A stretch of 64,000 nucleotides of DNA from Pseudomonas citronellolis (GTDB lineage Bacteria > Pseudomonadota > Gammaproteobacteria > Pseudomonadales > Pseudomonadaceae): the NCBI RefSeq assembly GCF_900112375.1, contig NZ_FOLS01000031.1, positions 33,202-97,201 of the forward strand. The letters run 5' to 3'. Position 1 is the first letter of the stretch. The number at the start of each line of letters is the position of its first letter. The translations under genes were made by a program, and so were the position numbers. The notes under the pieces are model-generated. The model was not told where the DNA came from. It saw only the letters and a program-made list of their open reading frames with translations, and made no database searches. Below, piece by piece: positions 1-10,772 of this stretch.

Positions 1-150
1 AGTGTAGGCGCCGGTGTCCATCTTGGCCTGCAGCGTCTGGCTCAGCTCGGGCAGGCCGACCCATTCGTAGCGCCCGTAGAGCTTGGGCTCGGCGGCGAGA
101 GCCAGGCCGGGCAGGACGAGCAGCGAAAGCAGGGCGAGAACGGGTTTCAC
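1..150 (-). CDS. Retropepsin-like (putative ATP-dependent zinc protease family) protein, N-terminal part
   Basis: Only the first 50 codons are present; the gene continues past the left edge. The GTG start at 150 follows a GGAG Shine-Dalgarno with a 6-nt gap. Residues 1-20 form a signal peptide (hydrophobic core ending ALA-AEP), so the product is probably periplasmic. The mature part begins with a YGRYEWVGLPEL segment and reaches a DTGAYT motif, the Asp-Thr-Gly signature of the retropepsin-like family annotated as putative ATP-dependent zinc protease. A second member lies at 5658-6152. Substrate unknown. Confidence 0.75.
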   Translation of the reverse strand, partial: MKPVLALLSLLVLPGLALAAEPKLYGRYEWVGLPELSQTLQAKMDTGAYT

Positions 151-226
151 GGGAATCTCCAGGGCAGTTCGGGATGCATGGCGCATAGGACTACCACGCC
201 AGCCCGGGGTTCGCCAGCGGCCGCTG

Positions 227-1471
<1,245 letters not shown>

Positions 1472-1601
1472 GGCAGGCAATCATCGGGGCAGGTTCCCAG
1501 AGCATAGTGCGCCGGCGCACGTCGCGGGAGGGGGTGGCTTGGGCTGGCCGCGCCGCCTGCGTATCATGGCCGCGCCAACCGGAACAAGGAATCGCACCGC
1601 C

Positions 1602-2489
1602 ATGTGGGCCACGCTGACCGGAATCGTCACCAGCCTCCTGTTGCTGCTCAACACCCTGATCCTGATCGGCCCGATGCTGCTGATCGCCCTGCTCAAGCTG
1701 GTGCTGCCGGGCAAGGCGCTGAAGGACGCCTGCTCCAACGGGGTGATGTGGATCGCCGAGACCTGGGCGGAGATCGACAAGGCCATCTTCGCCCTGATGA
1801 CGCCCACCGTCTGGGACATCCGCGGCGGCGACCAGCTGCGCCGCGACACCTCCTACCTGGTGGTGAGCAACCACCAGTCCTGGGTCGACATCCCGGCCCT
1901 GGTCCAGGCCTTCAATCGCAAGACGCCCTACTTCAAGTTCTTCCTGAAGAAGGAGCTGATCTGGGTGCCCTTCCTCGGCCTGGCCTTCTGGGCCCTGGAC
2001 TACCCCTTCATGAAGCGCTACTCCAAGGCCTTCCTGGAGAAGAACCCGCAGCTCAAGGGCAAGGACCTGGAGATCACCAAGGCCGCTTGCGAGAAGTTCA
2101 AGGGCATGCCGGTGACGGTGGTGAACTACCTGGAAGGCACCCGCTTCACCCCGGCCAAGCAGGCTCAGCAGCAGTCGCCCTACCAGAACCTGCTCAAGCC
2201 CAAGGCCGGCGGCGTGGCCTTCGTGCTGGCCGCCCTGGGCGAGCAGCTGGACGCCATGCTCGACGTCACCGTGGTCTACCCCAAGGGGCCCAAGCCGGGC
2301 TTCTGGGACCTGCTCAGCGGCAAAGTGCCGCGGGTGATCGTCGACATCCGCACCCACGGGATCGACCCCGCGCTGTGGCAGGGTGACTACGAGAACGACG
2401 CGGAATTCCGCCAGTACGTGCAGGCCTGGGTGTCACGCCTGTGGGAAGAGAAGGACGCGCGCATCGACGCGCTGCGCGCCGAGTTCTAA
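1602..2489 (+). CDS. YihG-like inner-membrane acyltransferase
   Basis: A 295-residue member of the 1-acyl-sn-glycerol-3-phosphate acyltransferase superfamily. An N-terminal hydrophobic segment (residues ~5-37) anchors it in the membrane. The catalytic HX4D box is H91-QSWV-D96 (in SNHQSWVDI) and the EGTR glycerophosphate-binding box is near 178-181. The stretches WALDYPFMKRYSKAFL and VNYLEGTRFT resemble E. coli YihG, a putative acyltransferase, more than PlsC. ATG 1602 follows AAGGA; an in-frame ATG at 1566 is possible. A TATCAT -10-like hexamer lies at 1562-1567. The acyl donor and acceptor cannot be told from sequence. Confidence 0.87.
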   Translation: MWATLTGIVTSLLLLLNTLILIGPMLLIALLKLVLPGKALKDACSNGVMWIAETWAEIDKAIFALMTPTVWDIRGGDQLRRDTSYLVVSNHQSWVDIPALVQAFNRKTPYFKFFLKKELIWVPFLGLAFWALDYPFMKRYSKAFLEKNPQLKGKDLEITKAACEKFKGMPVTVVNYLEGTRFTPAKQAQQQSPYQNLLKPKAGGVAFVLAALGEQLDAMLDVTVVYPKGPKPGFWDLLSGKVPRVIVDIRTHGIDPALWQGDYENDAEFRQYVQAWVSRLWEEKDARIDALRAEF

Positions 2490-2490
2490 G

Positions 2491-3033
2491 CTAGATCGCC
2501 TTGCCTGCCACCGTGGTGGCCGGGGTGGAAGGCAGCGGGGCGCTCTCCCAGAGCTTGCCGAGGGTGCCCAGCAACTGGCTGTTCAGGCCCTGCTTGACCA
2601 GGTAATCGAGCATCACGCTGGCAAACCGGTCGACCATGCCTTCGCTCATGCCCAGCACGTTGAACACCTGGTCGACGTCCTGCAGGTTCTGGATGCCGCC
2701 GAGCAACTGCCCGGCGCCGCCCAGCAGGGCGCCGATGCCGCCGCCGAGGTTGCCCGAGGACAGCTGGTCCAGCCCCGGCAGGCTCTTCTGCAACTGCGTG
2801 CCCTGGCTGTCGTCCAGGCGGTTCATGGCCAGGCCGATCAAAGCGCCGGCGCCACCGATGGCTTGTTCGTCGCTGATGTTCAGGCGCTGGCCGAGGGTCT
2901 CCACCAGGCCGTTGGCGGCCGTCGCCGCGGCACCGGACTCGGCGCTGGGGATTTCCTCGAAGGTCTCGGCGGCGGCCGGGAAGGCCACCAGCCAGGCGCA
3001 GGCGGCGAGGAGGGGAAGGGCTCGGGCGATCAT
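2491..3033 (-). CDS. DUF2780 domain secreted protein (first of two)
   Basis: A 180-residue protein with a clear signal peptide (residues 1-22, ending AAA-ETF). The mature part carries SDEQAIGGAGALIGLAMNRL, a Gly/Leu-rich middle and a C-terminal VDRFASVMLDYLVKQG segment, the DUF2780 pattern. Function unknown; periplasmic or outer-membrane location is inferred. ATG 3033 is preceded by GGAG at 6 nt. It converges on the acyltransferase gene with one base between the stop codons. The next gene upstream on this strand (3414-3959) is a paralogue. Confidence 0.8.
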   Translation of the reverse strand: MIARALPLLAACAWLVAFPAAAETFEEIPSAESGAAATAANGLVETLGQRLNISDEQAIGGAGALIGLAMNRLDDSQGTQLQKSLPGLDQLSSGNLGGGIGALLGGAGQLLGGIQNLQDVDQVFNVLGMSEGMVDRFASVMLDYLVKQGLNSQLLGTLGKLWESAPLPSTPATTVAGKAI

Positions 3034-3413
3034 CGGAGGCTCCGCGACAGGCAGGTCCCGCCTCGGCATGGGCGGTCAACGGATTCGACTGACGGCCGCG
3101 TCCTTCGTTCCGAGCGCCCTTACGTTGTTTGCAGAACGCGCCGAAGTGCTTTCGTAGGAGCGAGGGGGACGCCTAGTTCTTGCTCGCGAATGAGCCCCGC
3201 GGCGGAATCTGTTCGCGAGCAAGCTCGCTCCTACAATACGTCCACCTGTAGGAGCGGGCCCTGCCCGCGATTCGCGCGCAGGGCGCGCTCCTACAAAGGG
3301 AATGGTGTGAAGGGGTACCCGTACCGCGAATCGCGCCGGGATGTCCGGCTATCGCGGACAAGGTCCGCTCCTACAATGGAACGCCATACCTCTCGGTGGA
3401 CTGTAGTCGGGCG
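3034..3413. repeat. Intergenic region with three REP pairs
   Basis: These 380 bp between two DUF2780 genes hold no supported gene. Three inverted REP doublets occur at about 3153-3236, 3247-3295 and 3328-3374. Each is built from GTAGGAGCG... and its reverse complement ...CGCTCCTAC around a short variable loop. The left arm of the first doublet is split by about 14 extra bases (3165-3178) compared with the canonical unit. The cores differ (GAGCTTGCTC, GGCCCTGCCC, GGACAAGGTCC types), showing three REP subfamilies side by side. Confidence 0.85.
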
Positions 3414-3959
3414 TCAGCCGCCCACGCCCCACAGGCCACCCAGGCTGCCCAGCAGGTCGCTGCTCACGCCCTGCTTGCCGAAGTAGTCCAGCAGCACGCT
3501 GGCGAACTTGCCGGTCATGCCCTGGTCCATGCCCAGAGTACTGAAGGCGCTGTTCACATCGCCCATGCTGTCGACGTTGCCCAGCAGGCCCTTGGCGCCG
3601 GCGCCGCCGAGGTTGCCCAGGCTGCCGCCGAGGCCGCCCAGGGCGTTGGCGCCGCTGAGCTTGTCCAGGCCCGGCACGGCCTTCACCAGTTGGGTGTAGT
3701 CGGTGCCGCTGAGTTTGTTCTTGGCCAGGCCGAGCAGCGCGCCGGTGCCGCCGATGGCTTGCTCGTCGCTGACGCCCAGCTGCCCGGTGAGGGCGCCGAG
3801 CAGGCCGCTGGTCTGCGGGGTGGAGGCCACCTGGGCCGGGTTGCCGCCCTCGGCCACGCCGGACACTGCCTTGGCGGCGTCCCCCAGGTTGAAGGCGAAG
3901 GCGGAACTGGCGGCGAGCAGCGCCGCGGCGGCGCAGGTGACACGGAATCTGACGGTCAT
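3414..3959 (-). CDS. DUF2780 domain secreted protein (second of two)
   Basis: A 181-residue secreted protein with a signal peptide (residues 1-~22, ending AFA-FNL). It shares with its neighbour the blocks VSDEQAIGGTGALLGLAKNKL and GMTGKFASVLLDYFGKQG around a glycine-rich middle, so the two are paralogues. I take ATG 3959 because AGGAG sits exactly 6 nt upstream; the in-frame ATG at 3965 abuts that ribosome site and is unlikely. No enzymatic motif is visible and no function is proposed. Confidence 0.8.
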   Translation of the reverse strand: MTVRFRVTCAAAALLAASSAFAFNLGDAAKAVSGVAEGGNPAQVASTPQTSGLLGALTGQLGVSDEQAIGGTGALLGLAKNKLSGTDYTQLVKAVPGLDKLSGANALGGLGGSLGNLGGAGAKGLLGNVDSMGDVNSAFSTLGMDQGMTGKFASVLLDYFGKQGVSSDLLGSLGGLWGVGG

Positions 3960-4222
3960 CGACATCTCCTGATGCAGTGGCGTCCGGCGCCGAAGGTGCG
4001 CGGGACGCAGATTGGACTGGCGGCGGGTGCCATTGTTCCGCCACCTCGGCGCGAACTTGCAGCGCCTGCGCCCGGGCCGCGGCGAATGCCTGCCGATCCC
4101 CTCGAAAGCCCCTTCAGGTCCAGCACAGGCGCACCGCCGCGCCAGCGCAACGGCTCTGGCGCGCCCCTCGCGCAGCACCGCCCTCCCCGCCTATGCTTGC
4201 GGGAGCCGAACAAGGACCCATC

Positions 4223-5656
4223 ATGAGCGAGCCCTTCATCCTCACCCCGCGCATCGCCCGTATCCTTCCCTGGCTGGTGGCCGTCGCCTTCTTCATGCAG
4301 GCGCTGGACGGCACCATCCTCAACACCGCGCTGCCGAGCATGGCCCGTTCGCTGAACGAGGACCCGCTGCGCATGCAGGCGGTGGTCATCTCGTACCTGC
4401 TCACGGTGGCGCTGCTGATCCCCGCCTCCGGCTGGATCGCCGACCGCTTCGGCACGCGCCGGGTATTCATCTTCGCGATCTTCCTGTTCAGCCTCGGCTC
4501 GCTGTTCTGCGCGCTCTCGCCGAGCCTCGGGGTGCTGGTCATCACCCGCGTGGTGCAGGGCCTGGGCGGCGCGCTGATGATGCCGGTGGGGCGCCTGGTG
4601 ATCCTGCGCGTGTACCCGCGCAGCGACCTGGTGCGGGTGCTCAGCTTCGTCACCATCCCGGGCCTGCTCGGCCCGCTGACCGGCCCGACCCTCGGCGGCT
4701 GGCTGGTGGAATACGCCAGCTGGCACTGGATCTTCCTCATCAACATCCCGGTGGGCCTGCTCGGCATCGTCTTCGCCATCCGCCTCATGCCCGACCTGCG
4801 CGGCGCCGCGATCAGCCGCTTCGACGGCCCCGGCTTCCTGCTCTTCGGCGGCGCCATGGTGCTGATCACCATTGCCCTGGAAGGCCTGGGCGAACTGCAC
4901 ATGCCCCACGTACGGGTGGTGATGCTGCTGATCGGCGGCCTGGTACTGCTGGCCGCCTACTGGCTGCGCGCCCTCAACGTCGAGGCGCCGCTGTTCCCGC
5001 CCAGCCTGTTCAAGACGCGCACCTTCGCCGTCGGCGTGCTGGGCAACCTGTTCGCCCGCCTGGGCAGCGGCGCCCTGCCCTTCCTCACGCCGCTGCTGCT
5101 GCAGGTGGGCCTGGGCTTCGCGCCGGCCAAGGCGGGCATGACCATGATCCCGCTGGCGGCCATGGCCATGGTGGTCAAGCCGCTGGCCAAGGGCATCCTC
5201 GACCTGTTCGGCTACCGCCGCCTGCTGGTGGGCAACACCCTGCTGCTGGGCTCGCTGATCGCCGGCCTGGGGCTGATCGACCAGGACACGCCCTACCTCT
5301 GGCTGCTGATCCACCTGGGCCTGCTGGGCGGGGTCAACTCGCTGCAGTTCACGGCGATGAATACCCTGACGCTGATCGACCTGCGCGACGACAACGCCAG
5401 CGCCGGCAACAGCCTGCTGTCGGTGGTGATGCAGCTGTCCATCGGCCTCGGCGTGGCCTGCGCGGCGGCGCTGCTGGGCGGCTTCAAGAGCGACGTGGAG
5501 GTCAACGCCGGCGACGTGCTGGGCGCCTTCCACGCCACCTACCTGAGCGTCGGGCTGATGTCGATGGCGGCGGCGGCGATCTTCTTCCAGCTGGCCCGCG
5601 ACGACGGCCGCTCGGCCCAGGCGCCACGGCGCCTGGAGCCCGACGACGGGCACTGA
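4223..5656 (+). CDS. mdtD: MFS multidrug exporter, DHA2 family, MdtD-like
   Basis: A 477-residue inner-membrane transporter with about 14 hydrophobic segments. Diagnostic stretches are MQALDGTILNTALPSMA in the first helix, ASGWIADRFGTRR (MFS motif A loop), RVVQGLGGALMMPVGR and LVEYASWHWIFLINIPVG. They closely resemble E. coli MdtD (YegB), a proton-driven drug efflux protein. ATG 4223 follows AAGGA at 7 nt; a TATGCT -10-like hexamer lies at 4190-4195. It converges on the next gene with one base between stop codons. The real substrate is unknown. Confidence 0.88.
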   Translation: MSEPFILTPRIARILPWLVAVAFFMQALDGTILNTALPSMARSLNEDPLRMQAVVISYLLTVALLIPASGWIADRFGTRRVFIFAIFLFSLGSLFCALSPSLGVLVITRVVQGLGGALMMPVGRLVILRVYPRSDLVRVLSFVTIPGLLGPLTGPTLGGWLVEYASWHWIFLINIPVGLLGIVFAIRLMPDLRGAAISRFDGPGFLLFGGAMVLITIALEGLGELHMPHVRVVMLLIGGLVLLAAYWLRALNVEAPLFPPSLFKTRTFAVGVLGNLFARLGSGALPFLTPLLLQVGLGFAPAKAGMTMIPLAAMAMVVKPLAKGILDLFGYRRLLVGNTLLLGSLIAGLGLIDQDTPYLWLLIHLGLLGGVNSLQFTAMNTLTLIDLRDDNASAGNSLLSVVMQLSIGLGVACAAALLGGFKSDVEVNAGDVLGAFHATYLSVGLMSMAAAAIFFQLARDDGRSAQAPRRLEPDDGH

Positions 5657-5657
5657 G

Positions 5658-6152
5658 TCAGGGCTTGCAGGTGGGCGGCGTGGTCAGCGTCTTCGACACG
5701 TCCACGGCGCCCAGGTGCTCCAGGCTGCGGCGGCCCAGCAGCACCGGGTAGTCGCTGCCCTCGCGGTCGGCCAGGGCGAACTGCTCGCGGTAGACCTTGT
5801 CGCCCAGGCACAGGTCCATGCTCACCACCGGGCGATGCTCGATGCCGTTGGCGCCGCGGACCTTGAGGGTGCGCTCGACGGGCCGCTCGAAGGGCAGGCG
5901 CTGCACCTGGCCGGTCGCCGCATCCTTGACCAGGATGTCGTACTGCACCCAGCGCTGCTCGTTCTTGCGGATCTTCACCAGGTTGCGCGCGTCCATCACC
6001 GAGGTCTGCACGCCGGTGTCCAGGCGCACCTTGAGCAACGCGTTCTCCGGCATCAGCCTGGCCTGCTCGACCCAACCCCAGGTGGCCGGCTGCGCGGCGA
6101 ACAGCGTGGGGCAGATGAAGGCCAGCAACAGGCCGGCGAGGCGCGGTTTCAT
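5658..6152 (-). CDS. Retropepsin-like (putative ATP-dependent zinc protease family) protein
   Basis: A 164-residue periplasmic protein with a signal peptide (residues 1-~19, ending LFA-AQP). A conserved WGWVEQARL segment leads into LDTGVQTSVMDARN, the Asp-Thr-Gly motif of the retropepsin-like family also seen at 1-150. DYPVLLGRRSLEHLG near the C terminus is typical of the fold. ATG 6152 has GGAG 9 nt upstream. It lies downstream of the cold-shock gene on the same strand but behind a strong terminator, so it is probably transcribed separately. Protease activity is inferred from the fold only. Confidence 0.8.
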   Translation of the reverse strand: MKPRLAGLLLAFICPTLFAAQPATWGWVEQARLMPENALLKVRLDTGVQTSVMDARNLVKIRKNEQRWVQYDILVKDAATGQVQRLPFERPVERTLKVRGANGIEHRPVVSMDLCLGDKVYREQFALADREGSDYPVLLGRRSLEHLGAVDVSKTLTTPPTCKP

Positions 6153-6214
6153 GGATCGGGCTCCGGAGTCGGGGGCAATGGCAGTACAGATGGCCTACGC
6201 CAATCAGGCAACAA

Positions 6215-6245
6215 AAAACCCCGGATGTTTCCATCCGGGGTTTTC
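6215..6245 (-). terminator. Rho-independent terminator of the cold-shock gene
   Basis: Perfect 9-bp stem CCCCGGATG (6219-6227) and CATCCGGGG (6232-6240) with a tttc loop, flanked by A and T runs, so it could act on both strands. It lies 20 nt past the cold-shock stop codon. Confidence 0.9.
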
Positions 6246-6262
6246 GGCGACGCCAGGGAATC

Positions 6263-6475
6263 TTAGTTGATTACCTGAACGCGCTCGGCTTGCATGCCTT
6301 TCTGGCCTTGCACGACTTCGAAGCTGACCTTCTGGCCTTCGGCCAGAGTCTTGAAGCCGTGGCCTTCGATGGCGCGGAAGTGAACGAAGACGTCCGGGCC
6401 GCTCTCAGGGGTGATGAAGCCGTAGCCTTTGGTCTCGTTGAACCATTTGACGGTGCCGTTCTGACGATTCGACAT
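6263..6475 (-). CDS. Cold-shock (CspA-family) RNA/DNA-binding protein
   Basis: A 70-residue single cold-shock domain with both nucleic-acid-binding motifs, KGYGFI (RNP1) and VFVHF (RNP2), the normal CspA length. Such proteins are single-strand RNA chaperones that melt mRNA structure. ATG 6475 follows AAGGAG with a 7-nt gap. It is divergent from dbpA, an RNA helicase gene, an arrangement also known in P. aeruginosa; the two products may act together on RNA structure. The 335-bp divergent region leaves room for a long 5' leader, usual for cold-shock mRNAs, but I could not place its promoter. Confidence 0.93.
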   Translation of the reverse strand: MSNRQNGTVKWFNETKGYGFITPESGPDVFVHFRAIEGHGFKTLAEGQKVSFEVVQGQKGMQAERVQVIN

Positions 6476-6810
6476 GGTGTTCTCCTTGGAACGTAGATGT
6501 AGAAATAGCCACAAAAGAGTGGCAGGAACTGAGTTGCAAGGAGTTACAAGGAGTCGAGCAGGACGGGGTGGAATAACCGACCGCATCAGGTCACGATCGA
6601 CGGCGACCCATGCAAACACAGTGCAGGCACTCTACGACAAAAACCTGCGGAAAGCGAATCTGTATAAAAATACACTATTCGACCGTCCGTCCGTTTCAGA
6701 CGGGTGGCGGGCAAAGCCAGTGGATTCGCGGGTTTTACCGGTTTTTCCAGGGCCCGGCGGGGCCTGTGCTGCTACACTGCGCGCCCACACGCCTGTCGGG
6801 TTTTTTCTTC
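6476..6810. promoter_or_regulatory. Divergent control region between csp and dbpA, with a LexA-box-like sequence
   Basis: These 335 bp hold no supported gene. Near the middle is CTGTATAAAAATACAC (6660-6675), one base off the CTG-N10-CAG form of a LexA operator and also AT-rich enough to be a promoter core. A small inverted repeat, CCGTC...GACGG, follows at about 6684-6702. An extended -10-like TGCTACACT at 6770-6778 lies 32 nt before the dbpA start. Confidence 0.5.
6770..6778 (+). promoter_or_regulatory. Candidate extended -10 promoter for dbpA
   Basis: TGCTACACT fits the extended -10 form TGnTAnnnT and ends 32 nt before the GTG start. No good -35 is visible. Similar hexamers precede several other plus-strand genes here at the same distance. 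Confidence 0.4.
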
Positions 6811-8187
<1,377 letters not shown>

Positions 8188-8569
8188 CGCGCGGGGCTCT
8201 TCGTAGGAGCGAGCTTGCTCGCGAACGGAGTTTCCTGGTCATAACAGTGCATGAGGTCACCGCCGTCCCCTCTCCCCAACCCTCTCCCTGAAGGGAGAGG
8301 GGGCTTGTCCGTGCCGAGAGGAGGAATGGTTTCAGCCGAACATCACCGTGCTTACCGGCTAACTCCAGAACACCCAACTCTGCCCAACGGTCCCCTCTCC
8401 CTTCAGGGCGGGGCGCGCAGCCGAGGGTTAGGGAGAGGGCGCTCTTCAGGGCAAGAACCTTTCGCGAGCAAGCTCGCTCCTACGAAAACCTTCCCCCCGC
8501 AACCAATAGCCGTGCGCCAGGCGATCCGCTAGTCTCAGCGCAGAGACACCTCGGAAGTCCCCGACGCGC
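8188..8569. repeat. Repeat-filled intergenic region: REP, 160-bp composite element copy A, inverted REP
   Basis: No gene is supported in these 382 bp. A REP unit (8202-8226) and an inverted REP unit (8461-8484) flank a composite repeat (8280-8439, minus orientation) with hairpins at both ends. The only sequence left before yccS is about 85 bp, with a weak TAGTCT -10-like hexamer at 8530-8535. Confidence 0.85.
8280..8439 (-). repeat. 160-bp composite repeat element, copy A
   Basis: Read on the minus strand it starts with a CCCTCTCCC...GGGAGAGGG hairpin (8439-8431 with 8401-8393). Conserved blocks ACCGTT, TTAGCCGG, GGCTGAAACCA and CTCTCGGCACGGAC follow, and a second CCCTCTCCC/GGGAGAGGG hairpin (8301-8280) ends it. 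The same blocks in the same order and spacing occur in copy B at 14737-14895. Partial similarity runs on to 8267. No ORF lies within it. Confidence 0.8.
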
Positions 8570-10765
8570 ATGCTTTCCTCCCCCTTGTTCGAGACCCTGC
8601 GGCGCCTGTGGGCGCTGGACAAGTTCGCCTACAGCCTGCGGGTGTTCATCGCCCTGGCCGGGGCCATGGCCGCGTGCCTGCTGCTGGGCCGCACCGAGCT
8701 GGTGATCCCGCTGTTCCTCGGCATCATCGCCAGCGCCCTGGCCGAGACCGACGACCACTGGCTGGGCCGCCTGAAGGCGCTGCTGGTGACGCTGGTGTGC
8801 TTCCTCATCGCCGCGCTGGCGGTGGAGCTGCTGTTCCCCTACCCCTGGCTGTTCGTCGCCGGCCTGGCCCTGTCGGCCTTCGGCATGACGCTGCTGGGCG
8901 CGCTGGGCGAGCGCTATGCGGCCATCGCCTCGGCCACGCTGATCCTGTCCATCTACACCATGATCGGCGTCGACCAGCGCGGCGGCGCGCCCGGCAACCT
9001 GTGGCAGGAACCGCTGCTGCTGGTGGCCGGCGCGGCCTGGTATGGCGCGCTCTCGGTGTTGTGGAACGCGCTCTTCGCCAACCAGCCGGTGCAGCAGGTG
9101 CTGGCCCGCGCCTACTTCGAGCTGGGCGAGTACCTGAAGATCAAGTCGACGCTGTTCGAGCCGCTGCGCCAGCTCGACGTCGAGGGCCGGCGTCTGGCCC
9201 TGGCGCGGCAGAACGGCAAGCTGGTGGTGACGCTCAACCAGGCCAAGGAAACCATCCTCAGCCGCCTCAGCCATGGCCGCCCGGGGCCCAAGCTGAGGCG
9301 CTACCTGAAGCTGTACTTCATCGCCCAGGACGTCCACGAGCGCGCCAGCTCCTCGCACTACCCCTACAACCGCCTGGCCGAGGCCTTCTTCCACAGCGAC
9401 GTGCTGTTCCGCTGCCAGCGCCTGCTCAACCAGCAGGGCAAGGCCTGCCGGGCGTTGTCGCGGGCCATCCGCCTGCGCCAGCGCTTCGACTACAACGACA
9501 GCGAGCAGGCCCTCGCCGACCTGCAGGCCTCGCTGGAATACCTGCGCCAGCAGGGCAACCCGGCCTGGCGCGCGCTGCTGCGCTCCCTCGGCGCCCTGGC
9601 CGGCAACCTCGCCACCCTCGACCAGAAGCTCAGCGGCGCGAGCAACCCCGACGCCCTCGCCGAGGAGCAGGACAGCACCCTGCTGGACCGCTCGCCGCGC
9701 TCGCTGCGCGATGCCTTCGAGCGCATCCGCCAGCAGCTCACGCCCACCTCGCTGCTGTTCCGCCACGCCCTGCGCCTGGGCCTGACGCTGACCGCCGGCT
9801 ACGGCGTGCTGCACCTGATCCACCCGACCCAGGGCTACTGGATCCTGCTGACCACGGTGTTCGTCTGCCAGCCCAACTACGGCGCCACGCGCATCCGCCT
9901 GGTGCAACGCATCCTCGGCACCCTCGTCGGTCTGGTGGCCGGTTGGGCGCTGATCGACCTGTTCCCCAACCCGCTGGTGCAATCGCTGCTGGCGGTGGTC
10001 GCCGGGGTGGCCTTCTTCGCCACCCGCAGCACCCGCTACACCCTGGCCACCGCGGCCATCACCCTGCTGGTGCTGCTGTGCTTCAACCAGGTGGGCAACG
10101 GCTACGGGCTGATCCTGCCGCGCCTGTTCGACACCCTGCTCGGCGCCTTCATCGCCGGCCTGGCGGTGTTCCTCATCCTCCCCGACTGGCAGGGCCGGCG
10201 CCTGCACAGCCTGGTCGGCAGCACCCTGGCCTGCAACGCCCGCTACCTGCGCGAGATCATGCAGCAGTACGCCAGCGGCAAGCGCGACGACCTCATCTAC
10301 CGCACCGCCCGGCGCAACGCCCACAACGCCGACGCGACGCTCTCCACCACGCTGTCGAACATGCTTCTGGAGCCCGGCCACTTCCGCAAGGACGCCGAGC
10401 TGGGCTTCCGCTTCCTGGTGCTCTCGCACACCCTGCTCAGCTACCTCTCGGCCCTGGGCGCGCACCGCGACCGCCTGCCGGAGTCGCCGGCCAACGCGCT
10501 GATCGACGAAGCCGCCGCACAGCTCACCGCCAGCCTCGACGACATCGCCGCCAGCCTCGCCCAGCGCAAGCCGGTGGCCATCCACAGCGATGCCGAGGAA
10601 GACCTGGCCAAGCGCCTGGAACAGGTGCCGGAGGAGCTGGAGGACCCGCAGCGCCTGGTGCAGACGCAACTGGCGCTGATCTGCCGCGAGCTGGTGCCGC
10701 TGCGCAGCCTGGCCGCGCACCTGCTGAAGAAGGAAATCGGCGCCGAGCAGGAAGCCGCCGCCTGA
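8570..10765 (+). CDS. yccS: YccS-type (FUSC family) inner-membrane protein
   Basis: A 731-residue protein of the YccS/YhfK family (E. coli YccS is about 720). Two membrane blocks of five to six helices (residues ~20-170 and ~395-540) are each followed by a cytoplasmic helical region, the internal duplication typical of fusaric-acid-resistance/aromatic-acid exporters. FLGIIASALAETDDHWLGR near residues 50-68 is characteristic. The physiological substrate is not known. The start at 8570 has a distant GGAAG. In P. aeruginosa a homologue lies next to dbpA, as here. Confidence 0.88.
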   Translation: MLSSPLFETLRRLWALDKFAYSLRVFIALAGAMAACLLLGRTELVIPLFLGIIASALAETDDHWLGRLKALLVTLVCFLIAALAVELLFPYPWLFVAGLALSAFGMTLLGALGERYAAIASATLILSIYTMIGVDQRGGAPGNLWQEPLLLVAGAAWYGALSVLWNALFANQPVQQVLARAYFELGEYLKIKSTLFEPLRQLDVEGRRLALARQNGKLVVTLNQAKETILSRLSHGRPGPKLRRYLKLYFIAQDVHERASSSHYPYNRLAEAFFHSDVLFRCQRLLNQQGKACRALSRAIRLRQRFDYNDSEQALADLQASLEYLRQQGNPAWRALLRSLGALAGNLATLDQKLSGASNPDALAEEQDSTLLDRSPRSLRDAFERIRQQLTPTSLLFRHALRLGLTLTAGYGVLHLIHPTQGYWILLTTVFVCQPNYGATRIRLVQRILGTLVGLVAGWALIDLFPNPLVQSLLAVVAGVAFFATRSTRYTLATAAITLLVLLCFNQVGNGYGLILPRLFDTLLGAFIAGLAVFLILPDWQGRRLHSLVGSTLACNARYLREIMQQYASGKRDDLIYRTARRNAHNADATLSTTLSNMLLEPGHFRKDAELGFRFLVLSHTLLSYLSALGAHRDRLPESPANALIDEAAAQLTASLDDIAASLAQRKPVAIHSDAEEDLAKRLEQVPEELEDPQRLVQTQLALICRELVPLRSLAAHLLKKEIGAEQEAAA

Positions 10766-10772
10766 ACCCGGC

